NCBI RefSeq assembly: GCF_000264905.1
Contig: NW_006763132.1
Location: 1,867,822 to 1,931,821, forward strand
Direction of reading: 5' to 3'
Source of the DNA: Stereum hirsutum FP-91666 SS1
Taxonomy: Eukaryota > Basidiomycota > Agaricomycetes > Russulales > Stereaceae
DNA length: 64,000 nucleotides
Part shown: positions 48,650-57,717 of the stretch, piece by piece
Layout: the number at the start of each line of letters is the position of its first letter
How positions within the stretch are numbered: position 1 is the first letter of the stretch
Translations under genes and position numbers: made by a program
The notes under the pieces: generated by a model
Told to the model about the DNA's origin: nothing
Database searches by the model: none
The model's input: only the letters and a program-made list of their open reading frames with translations

Positions 48650-48955
48650 ACAAAGTTGACACAGTGTGGTGTATCAAACATCGCAGAACGTGATACCATC
48701 TCCGAGTCACCATCTCTTGATATCTCCAACTCACCAGCTTGAAGCTGTTATCTTCGACGAAGTTGACACGGTGTGGTGTATCAAACATCGCAGAACGTGA
48801 TACCATCTCACCATCTCTTGATGTCGCCAACTCACCAAGCTTAAATCTATTATCGTCGACGAAATTGACACGGTGTGGTGCATCAAACATCGCAGAACGT
48901 GATACCATCTCTTCATCTCTTATATCTCCAACTCTGCAAGCTATTATCTTCGGTT
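48650..48955 (+). repeat. Three-copy ~105-bp tandem repeat
   Basis: Three direct copies, with equivalent AGTTGAC/AATTGAC points at about 48654, 48761 and 48863 (periods 107 and 102 bp). Core shared by all three: TTGACAC(A/G)GTGTGGTG(T/C)ATCAAACATCGCAGAACGTG in two halves, then ACCATCTC and CATCTCTT. Copies differ by few substitutions and short indels. The last two copies can be read in one + frame as a repeated LLSSTKLTRCG / SNIAERDTIS peptide. Confidence 0.9.
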
Positions 48956-49234
48956 TTGAGTGTAAATATAACTCGTACCGAGGGGCTAACGCACCTCGAG
49001 GCTCAGGTGCCCTCCTTCGGCGAAGATGCCGGCCAGCATGCGACCAGCAACGCTCCGCCCAACTCCACCACAAAGTTGAACGACCACCGCTCGATCAAAT
49101 CCCCACTCCCAATGCTGTTCCTCTAGGCGCTTTGTACCAGGTAGGTTAAATTTGTGAGGGGCTTTGCCATCCCTACTTAACTCGGTTTTCGCCAGGACGA
49201 TGCGACAAGACTGGACTCGCTTACTCTTGCCAAC

Positions 49235-51130
49235 ATGACGTCCATCCAGTCGGTTATGGTCTCCCTCCCCACCGAACAACATGGTGAACTTTACCAGGCC
49301 CTTGCTAACTATGTGTACCACGACATGGCCCCCGCGTTTATTCTAGAGAGTGTAATGTTTGGTATTATTGTCCAAAACTTACAGAACAAATGACCTGGGC
49401 TAATCTCGTACACAGGAATGGCGTCATTACCTGGCATTTTTGTCGTCTATTATGCCATGTAAGTTTGCTTTACGTTCTCGCATTTCGTACCACTTATTTG
49501 CCGACAGCAAACGGTATTCTTTCCGAAACTGGGGAATGATGGTCGCATATAGTTTTCCTGTTGCATTGGCCTGCGCAGCTTTTGCAGCTCACTGGGCGCT
49601 GTCGCTTCGGGCAATATACGAGATGCCTATTCTCTTGTACGCTCCTTGGCTGATTTTCGGCGAGGTACTGCGTGGCTGATGAATTGGCGCTAGATTCATC
49701 TTTCCCAATTTCTGGGTGGAGGCCGTATTCTTTGGCAAGTCCATCGCTTTTAGGATGTTTCTTGTAACTAATGCGAGGCGAATGTGACTGCATCAGGCGC
49801 TCTAAGCACACTCGTCACTACTATATACATTTTGTTCTGGTAAGTATTGCACACCAGCTCACGCAGTGGACACCCAGCTTAACTAGATGTTCTTCAGTTT
49901 GGGTGCAGATAGGCGGCACTCTATATCGAGCAACGTTCTCTTAGCGACAGTGACTGGCATGTACGCATCTGCCTTGATGCACTTCGTCGTTGGAATATAC
50001 AGCTGGATAGGCGAGGGACTTAGCGGGTACCAGCTGCTGACATCCAGTTCTCCAACAGGGAGAATAATATTGGCAACTCTCACCATAAATGTGCGCACCC
50101 TATTATCACAAAACTAATCGTTCGGCTGAACATCACGATGTTTTAGTCTATCTTTAGCGATGCTGTTGCTCTTTGGAGGGCCTGTGTCGTTTGGATGAAT
50201 CGGCCGATCATTGTGATTGTGTCCGCGGTGCTGCTAGCCACGGGTATAGGTAAGCAACGCCACCTTTCCGTGCGATTCGTGAAGTTGATTATGGGTGGAT
50301 GACTCAGTGTCAGGCATCGCCAACCTCGTCCTTGTCGCCACGAGCTCTCCGGAAGTACTCATCTTTGGTCCATACTACGATTGGCCGGGCATAGTATTCC
50401 TCTCATCCTCACTCTTGTCCAACGCGTTCTCAACGGCGGTCATTGGTTTCAAAGCTTGGTACGTACAGTGATCGTATGGAATTTCATCGTTTGACATTCT
50501 GAATATGGATCAGGTCTCACCGACGGCGACTGCGAGGACACCTGTTTAGCTCTCGACGGACAATGGCCGAGAAAATCCTCATCCTCTTCGTGGAATCAGG
50601 CGCCGTTTTTATCTGTATATGGGTTTGTACATCATCCGCCACACATCGCAGGTTCAATTTATTTACATCTCCCGATAGGCCGCTTACATCGCTCTCGTGG
50701 TGAGGTTCAATACCTTGGGAGGTGTCATCATTGGAAACCAGCTTGTGCCTCTCTACGCATTCCATAGCGCATTAATCCAGATCATTGTGAGTTCGACATT
50801 GTTGGCGAAATATCTTTTCGCATATTCAATGTGACTCTTTCCTAGACCATCTATCCGACAAGCATCATACTTCTCGTCGTCTTGGAGAAGAGGCAGATCA
50901 TGCGCGGCGGCAGTACAACCTCCAAGACTTCGTCTCCTCAATTGGATTACAAACTCCCCCCAATCGTGACAATCAACACTATGGTCCACACCGAGCCTGA
51001 AGGTGTTATCGTCATCGGACACGATGCGTTAACTGCTGGGTCTTCTCGAGATGACTTTTCCGGTGGGCATAAACCGAGTCAAGAGGAATCCAATGTAGAG
51101 AAGCGGAGTGAAGGAGACGGAACACCGTAA
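49235..51130 (+). CDS. Seven-span membrane protein of an Agaricomycete family
   Basis: Eleven exons: 49235-49361, 49416-49458, 49508-49636, 49694-49734, 49797-49839, 49898-50090, 50147-50249, 50308-50458, 50514-50622, 50679-50786 and 50846-51130, 443 aa. Hydrophobic segments occur around VMFGMASLPGIFVVYYA, MVAYSFPVALACAAFA, ALSTLVTTIYILFW, VTGMYASALMHFVVGIY, IIVIVSAVLLATGI, a Ser/Ala segment before GFKAW, ILILFVESGAVFICIW and SALIQIITIYPTSIILLVVL, so about seven to eight spans. Conserved features: DAVALWRACVVW, FKAW plus basic loop (SHRRRL), VESG, and IYPTSIILLV before a hydrophilic tail. This layout is common in multi-copy membrane proteins of mushrooms; function unknown. Intron 4 has a GC donor (49735-49736). 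An upstream exon ending at 49139 could extend the N-terminus in phase. Confidence 0.8.
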
Positions 51131-51358
51131 GCGATTTGGGATTCATCGTAAGAGAAAACCAGCTTCAAACTCTCGCATTTCCTTCGTCCACTTCCCCGCC
51201 GATCGTCGTATGTTGTTGGCTTAGCAGGGTTTCTTCGTTGCAAGCTTTACTTTAACTACGTACCATACGCTGCAATATGATATGTTATATGAACATCCAT
51301 TCGTTTGACATGGACCTGGGTAAGGAGGTCGTTGGGATATCCTCACTTGTCGAATAAC

Positions 51359-52316
51359 ATGCAAGGCGAAACAATCGTTAAAGACGATACGTCTATTTCG
51401 ACTATGTCGTGCTTCAGGTATGCCAAATAATCATCGCTCGTTCTCCCGGAGTAGTGCTCTGACCTTCTTTGAACGTATAGGCAGAGAACGCCCTCTTCAA
51501 TCTGCCACGGCAATTACTGGCAGGAGGAAGTGGAGTTTTCGTCGATATGTTTGCGCTTCCGCCCGGCGAAAACGGCCAGGAGGGATGGGATAACGGGCAT
51601 CCCATTAAGCTCCCTGGCGTCACAGCTAAAGATTTACGAGGGTTTCTGAGGACCTACATCCCATGTCAGTACACTCACTGTCTGTCATCTGTGCTGTAGA
51701 CGAAGACTAAACCCACCTAATTCTATCCAGGACGCACGATGCTGCCGCCGTCAAAGTCGCTGATCGATAGACATGGACCTCCTGCCTCAAGCTTGCCACA
51801 CTCTGGAATATCGATAGAATGCGTAAGGGCGCGTTCGGCTGCCATCAACGTTGCAGCGTTGCCCCGCCAAAACACGAGAGAAGCGCTGCAGTCCCTAAGC
51901 TTCCCGACGGCTCACGGGTGCAGTGTTTCTCAGCTGTTTGGCAGAGCAACGCTGCATCGTTTCTGGTTGCCGAACGCGCCCTAAGAAAGTGATCTGGAAG
52001 CTTGACCGATTCAGGTGGGATGCGACTCGACAAGATTTTCACAGCAAAGCGATAGCATGTCTCGCGGTGATTGAGCAGACGCGTAATCTGACCGTCGAAG
52101 AGGTGATGCGATTGGAGCCTTTATTTGGGATGAAGACGATGGGCCTCCTCCTTGCGGTGAAAGAACGAATGCTGGTTTCAAATATCGGTCGTGGAACGTC
52201 CCAAAAATTATGCGAGGGACATCCCAAATCTTATAAAGCAGACATAAGATTTCATACAAGACGTATGCAGTGTTTTTGAGGAGCTGAAGCAGGATGAGGA
52301 GTACCAACCTGAGTAG
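51359..52316 (+). pseudogene. Decayed BTB/POZ gene (paralogue 3) carrying a MITE
   Basis: Clearly homologous to the gene at 45527-46411 over all three exons and both introns. It has a one-base loss in exon 1 near 51391, a second length change at the end of exon 2 (before the donor at about 51663), a nonsense codon TAG at 51768-51770 in place of the GAG after DR, a 155-bp insertion at 51827-51981, and further indels and a roughly 20-bp deletion in the BACK-like region near 52060-52085. Exon 2 is still readable (ENALFNLPRQLLAGGSGVF, PIKLPGVTAKDLRGFL). It cannot make a full BTB protein. Confidence 0.9.
51827..51981 (+). mobile_element. PIF/Harbinger (Tourist)-like MITE
   Basis: A 155-bp insertion with terminal inverted repeats of about 40 bp (roughly 88 percent identical), both ends starting GGGCGCGTTCGGC inward. 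It is flanked by direct TAA copies at 51824-51826 and 51982-51984. TAA target duplication with a GGG(C)...GTTCGG-type end is the signature of PIF/Harbinger-derived Tourist-like elements. It has no coding capacity and needs a transposase in trans. The intact paralogue at 45527-46411 shows the matching empty site (codons RKK), fixing the insertion limits. Confidence 0.85.
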
Positions 52317-52758
52317 AACGAGGTCGTGGGGTGGCCGCGGTCCGATTGCACAATCACGTCTGATCTACGACTTTGTTTGGGTCTTTTCTATGACTGATCT
52401 TTGCTACAGGTCAATGGAACCAGTGGAAAACGGGACGACGGCATTTAACGAGGAAAAGTAACGCGTGAACGTTTTAGAAACACGCACCACTATAGCGAAA
52501 GGAAGAGACATGTATTGACATTCGGGCGGTCTCGCATGGATGCGCCACAACATTAACAATGACCTACAATCGAAACGATAAGCGGTGCGATTTAATATTA
52601 GCATGGTGGTGGCTCATATACTCTTCGGATGTATCGGCCCAGGCGAGGATACCTATACGTTGCGCACCCATGACCCTAAGTTTCAACCTTCGCCGAGAGC
52701 TGCTACCATCTCCTATCATCCACCAATTTCGTTTACACCCTCCCCAACGACTTCGCGT

Positions 52759-53736
52759 ATGTTTTCTGCCGCACCAGGGTCTTTCAGCGTGGGGCCGTTC
52801 ACCTCTCTTCCTACAGCTCAAGAAACCGAGGGTGACCCTAAGGAGCGTTCCGGCACTGCTGGGTCGCAAGGCGAGACGAGCACTATCGTTCGCGACGAGA
52901 CCTTTTACTTCGATTGCGTCGCGTTTCGAGTAAGTCCTGCCACCATATACCTAAAACAAGCCGCTTACTCCCCGTGTGCAGGTCGAGAACGTCCTCTTCA
53001 AGCTACCGCGTCAGGAGCTGGCCAAGAGTGGGGTGTTGGAAGACATGTTCAATCTTCCACAACTTGATCCAAATCACGCCGAGGGCAGAGAGGATGAACA
53101 TCCTATTCACCTTCCTGGAGTCACAGCCGCCGAATTCCGTGGATTTCTGAAGGCTGTCCACCTTTTGTGAGTCTCACAGCTACTGAACTTCGTACTGCTT
53201 CAAGCCACACTAGCATTAGTGTGGCGTGCGATGGGAACGAACGGTCACACTTACCTCTGCTTCCCGCGACTACCAGGACATGTGATGATCCCAACGTCGT
53301 CGATCGTGGCCACTGGACATCTTGCCTGAAGGTGACCACACTGTGGCAGCTGAATGACATACGAAAAAGGGCCATTGCCGAGCTTGACAAGTTGGAGTGG
53401 AATCCTATAGACAAGATCGTATTGGCGAAAAATAATAGGGTCTCCCGGTGGCTCATAGAGGAATACGAAAGGGTTATTAGGGAGGACCTTTTAGACGTCG
53501 AGGCAGTGAATGGGAGGTTAGGTCGAGAGATCGGGATTACGACGACTTGCTTGCTATTTGCGGTCCAGAAACGGGGCTGGCAGCAGGCGATGCAGGGAGC
53601 TTACTATACGGAGGAAGCAATAGTGCAGCAGAAGCAGCTTGACTTTCTAAAGTGCATTCGCGAAGTATTCGAAGATGAACTTAGCCTGGACGAGTTTTAT
53701 GTTCCATTGGAGAGACCTGTAGATTACGATGTATGA
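52759..53736 (+). CDS. BTB/POZ domain protein (paralogue 4)
   Basis: Exons 52759-52929, 52982-53166 and 53277-53736, 271 aa from MFSAAPGSFS; the frame is open to 52585, so an earlier Met (52585 or 52603) is possible. Domain marks: RDETFYFDCVAFR, VENVLFKLPRQELAKSGVL, EDEHPIHLPGVTAAEFRGFL, then HWTSCLKVTTLWQLNDIRK, RVSRWLIEEYERVI and TTTCLLFAVQKRGW. Same intron positions as the other copies. Intron 2 is longer (110 nt) and includes a strong hairpin. The protein stops earlier than paralogue 2, at DYDV. The presumed adaptor function is that of paralogue 1, to which it is closest in having a Ser/Pro/Thr leader. Confidence 0.87.
53204..53225 (+). other. Perfect 9-bp hairpin in a BTB intron
   Basis: GCCACACTA, loop GCAT, TAGTGTGGC within the second intron of BTB paralogue 4. 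The stem lies in the middle of the 110-nt intron and could bring the donor and acceptor closer in the RNA, or be a remnant of an inserted inverted repeat. Confidence 0.7.
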
Positions 53737-53747
53737 TCGAACATTGT

Positions 53748-53970
53748 TCAGGTCCGTACTGCAATGATCATGGGACGTACCATTTTCCCTCATTCTGCAT
53801 TCCAGAGAAGTGATGACTCGTATGTAGCGATCGCCGCCAGCCACGATCTGAAATACCGGAGAATACTTAAAAGACAGGCTGTCAGTGATGTGGCTTCGCG
53901 CGCTGTCAGGGCATTGTAGGAAATAAGTATACCGTGAAAGCTCCCCGCCTCAACATGAGGTATCACTTAA
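53748..53970 (+). repeat. Duplicated BTB 3' flank, copy B
   Basis: Partner of 46390-46600. Begins GGTCCGTACTGCAATGATCATG just after the stop of BTB paralogue 4 and ends at TGAGGTATCACTT. In copy A the first part is coding, in this copy it is untranslated. Confidence 0.75.
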
Positions 53971-54251
53971 TTTCGGATGACGAAATGGTGTGACACATGA
54001 TGGAGTATATGTACGCCACCTGGGGTATGCACCCAAGATTGCTCGCAGACAGCATCACTGAACCAAACTAGTCCAATACGGGTGAATTCATACAAATATA
54101 AGCTCCTTATATGGCTAGATACGGTTTTGCAGCAGGAAGAGAATATTAGCACGAGTCTAATCCTAAGCGTGAAACTATAGACGGTGACTCACTGATATTC
54201 TGGATACAACCGAACATAGGATAGCCTAATTAAACATCTTACATCGAGGCC
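53971..54251. other. Gap between BTB array and hydrolase
   Basis: Short AT-rich 3' region of the hydrolase gene; no gene seen. Confidence 0.35.
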
Positions 54252-55602
54252 TCACGCACGAGTGCTACCAGCCCCTGCACCTACACTCGATGACGCCACA
54301 GCAGCCGGAGTATTAACGCCAGAGACCAACGCCTCCTCCCAAAAGAACTCGATCAAAGCTTGCCTCATCTCCTCCGTAAATTCATGCCCAACTCCTTCCT
54401 GCAGCCTGACCTTCCTCCTACCTTCTCTGCCTACCTCCATTCCCTCGACGAATGCACTTGACGCGTCCCATGGAACCAACCTGTCCTTTTCCCCACTCAA
54501 AACTAAGATCTTCTTGCCGATGAATGGGTTGAGTGAAGGGTCGGACGATTGGTAGAACGAGGGGAAATCGGCGGTGATGCGGGAGAGAAGAGTGGTTGGA
54601 ATATATGGGGGTGCTAGAGGGATGGAAGCCTTTAGAGCACGGGGAGCGAGCATTGTGAGATAGGCAGGGCAGCCGATTATAGGTATACCAATGCGGAGAC
54701 GTGGTTCTAGTGTGATAAAGTGTCACGAAGAGCTGGCCCATAAGTATAAGTCGGAAAGATGCGACGTCAATACAATCTCAACGTACCGTTCGCAAGAAGA
54801 TACCAGGTAGCGTGACCACCGAGACTGATGCCTGCCACAGCCCAATGCGCTACCATTCTTTCGCCGTTTGGGAAGAGATAAGCAGGGAGGAAGTCAATGA
54901 GGAAGGAGACATCTCGTGCTGTTCCATCTGGTCATTCGTCGCGTCAGTAAACTGGCGGGTTGACAATGAAGTGTGAGCTGCTAACTGTATATCGCGTACA
55001 TGTCAATGCTGTGGCGCCAGAGCCCGGGTTAGCGTGAGGCCATCGCGTTCGATATATGACGAATGGGCTCACGCGTGTCGTTCATTATGAACAGAAGGAT
55101 CCGGATTCCATGCATTGTTCGCCAAAGGTTCGACCAACCTACCTCCATGATTGCGCTGATCCTATTTTTGCACAAGAACATGACCATCGGCTCAGGTCTC
55201 CTTCCGCAGCTTTAGAAGAAGGAAAAGGAGGTCACTCACGAGAGTCACAACGACAAAGTCTCTCTGCTTTCCGCCCTGCCCCTTCACCTTCTGCTTCTTG
55301 CCTTCAGCCCAAAGAACCGCGTCTCTCGCAGTCTTCTCGATACTCTCCATCTCCATAGACCCTTGTCTCCCGTGCAGCACAAACAGCGCGGCGATAGGCT
55401 CTTCGGGGCATGGCTTCCCAAAGAGATTAAGCGACGCGAGGGAGTAGACATGCGTATTGATTCCTCCAACATTGAATGTATCACGTCGGACTGGGTCAGC
55501 GTCAAGAGCAACGGCCGTTGTTTCGGAAAGGGCACTCAGAGTCTTCCCAGCGAGAGTGGATGCGGCGGAGGACATGATGGTCGTCGTTGATAAAGAAGCC
55601 AA
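54252..55602 (-). CDS. Alpha/beta hydrolase
   Basis: Five minus-strand exons: 55602-55240, 55161-55073, 55008-54986, 54927-54787 and 54706-54252, 356 aa; Met at 55575 (MSSAASTLAGK) is an equally good start. Fold marks: AALFVLHGRQGS (oxyanion strand-loop), DQRNHGGRLV, DVSFLIDFLPAYLFP, nucleophile elbow GISLGGHATW with the Ser, then GKKILVLSGEKDRLVPWDAS holding the acid Asp and QEGVGHEFTEEM with the His, so the triad is complete. This is the fungal family of uncharacterised alpha/beta hydrolases with the DQRNHG motif. Probably cytosolic esterase-like; substrate unknown. Exon 3 is only 23 nt. Confidence 0.9.
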
Positions 55603-56657
55603 TGGGTGAGAGCTACCGAGAGAAAGATAGCAAATGACGGATTTGGTCGTGGATGACCATTACGGGCAGGCTATTGGTATCGAACCGCGCACAGAGCAGG
55701 TTGGAATCCGAGAAGTATCACGATTATATTCGGCATTGCGATGCAGTGTTAGAAGGGGAGGACTTTACAACAATTTCTCGATGCTCGCTGGAGCTCGTTG
55801 AAGTCTGGGGAAACAAGCTGGAAAGGAAGCAAAAATGTGCGCAGATATTCCGGCCCGATTCCGGCCCGTATCGGCTATTGTTTCTTTCTCTCGCCACCGA
55901 CTTGGAGACGCCACATTCACATGAATTAAGCTCATGTACATGTATTAATATTAAAACCTCTTCACAGGATACTTTGTGCTGCATCCGAGGGTATCGAAGA
56001 TATCAGTGGCTAGTACCATTCTTCACAACAGATATCCTCTTCTTCGTCCTTTTCCCTTCGACTCGGACAGCGAGCCCGCATGCCTACTGTCCGGCGTTCC
56101 TTCCGCTGCTTCCCAGCTCATCGCGTTTTAGCCAGGCTATGTTCGTATATTGCGCCGTCCCACCCCATATATGATGACATGACTTAACTCTATTTGTTTC
56201 GCATCCGCCGCTAGCGATGACATAAGCCTTGTCGCAGTCTAGTGGCTTGCCAGTGCCATCATACCAGACTGCGTTTATGCGAGCATGGTCCAATAGATAT
56301 GATTGACAGGTCGGTTTCGGCATACGACACCGACTGATCTACGGCTGCCGCCCATAATCAGCTTGGCCATGAGAGTAAATAGACCCTGTTATGCAGAAAA
56401 GTAACAAAATGTGATAGGAATATTGATGACTCGGAGCGTGTGTGATCAACAACCGTCTAAGAATCGGTCAAAGAGGAGAACCGAAGACTGACTCCAGAGG
56501 AATTGAAAACGTCCGAAATACAACACTGGAAAATCAAGAGAGGAACGACAAGAGCAACCCATACAACACAAAGAAACGAACAGAAGGACCCGAGAAAAAA
56601 TGAACATAAGAAAATATCATCTAATAATCATAAAACAAAACCGCAGGTCAAAGGCCA
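55603..56657. other. Intergenic region with one small open frame
   Basis: Mostly 5' of the hydrolase gene and 3' of the PEP-mutase-family gene. A 79-codon minus frame (56323-56084, starting MPKPTCQSYLLDH, including WYDGTGKPLDCDKAYVIASG) has protein-like composition and five Cys but no relatives I recognise; it may be a small gene or a broken exon. A-rich tract at 56520-56645. Confidence 0.35.
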
Positions 56658-57717
56658 TCATGCCGCCTTCAAGCTCATACCTCCAGCCTCATCGTCAATC
56701 CTCATCAGCTCATCCAAACCCGCGAGCTTAAACGCCTCTCGCACACCAGCCCCCTTCGACAAAGTCTGAACACCGGTCCTCTGGAAGTCCGCGAAGGCGT
56801 TTTTGATGCCCTTGATCGCGCCCTCAAACGCCAACGTCGAGAAGATCATGATCCTGTATCCCATCTCCTGCGCCTCCTCCACCGTAATCTGTGGCGAGAC
56901 GCCGCCAGCGACCATGTTCAACAAGCACGGAACGCCGCCGGGCCTGTTACCCTTCGTCTTCATCAGCGCGCAGAGGTCCCTACCCTCATCCTTCGTCAAT
57001 ATGCCCTCCAAGAGAACAATATCAGCACCGACATCCACGGCCTTCTCGAGTCGCCTGACGGCCTCTTCGTACCCGTGACCCTGACGAGCGTCGGTACGAG
57101 CGATGATGAGCATGTCGGAGCCGATGCGGTTGCGCGCGTTGACGGCGGCGCGGATGCGGGAGAGCCAAACTTCCGTGGGGACGATGAGTTTGCCGGCGAG
57201 ATGACCGCATCGCTTTTCCTGAGCTTGATCCTCGATGTGCATGGCTGCGACACCGGAGCGAGCGTAGGCTTCGGCCGTGCGAGAGTTCATGATCGGGCCA
57301 CCATAACTATACATCAGAAATCACAGTCAGTCGGGAATTTAGAAGTATGAGAGGTGAATAGACGACGAACCCAGTATCGGCATCAGCGACGAGAGGAATA
57401 GTGCGGTCGAGACCGGCGATCATGTTCGCGTTCGCGTGCATGTCATTGAATGTTGCGATGGCGAGATCAGCCATACCAAGGCGGGAGAGAGACGTGCCAG
57501 CGCCAGTCTACAAGAGAACCGAGTTAGTAAAAGAAAGTCAAACAAAACCCGGAAAAAGAGAGGGAGTTGTTGAACAAATCACCATGTAGACAGCCTCGAA
57601 GCCCATAGAGATAGCGATACGAGCAGACAAGCCATCATACACTCCAGGACAGACGATGAGATGGTTTGGGTCCTCAAGGAGCTGGCGCAAGCGGGTACCA
57701 CCTTCGGCGACGGGCAT
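56658..57717 (-). CDS. PEP mutase/isocitrate lyase superfamily enzyme
   Basis: Three minus-strand exons, 57717-57583, 57507-57371 and 57306-56658, 306 aa, the usual length. Motifs: VCPGVYDGLSARIA, MTGAGTSLSRLGMAD, PLVADADTGYGGP with the metal-binding Asp residues, HIEDQ, the flexible-loop KRCGHLAGK that carries the catalytic Cys of lyases in the family, and IIARTDARQ. Members with KRCGH include oxaloacetate hydrolase, methylisocitrate lyase-like and carboxyphosphonoenolpyruvate mutase-like proteins, which cleave or rearrange C-C or P-C bonds of 2-oxo/2-hydroxy acids with Mg2+. The exact substrate is not predictable by eye. No clear mitochondrial presequence. A TATA box lies upstream. Confidence 0.92.
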
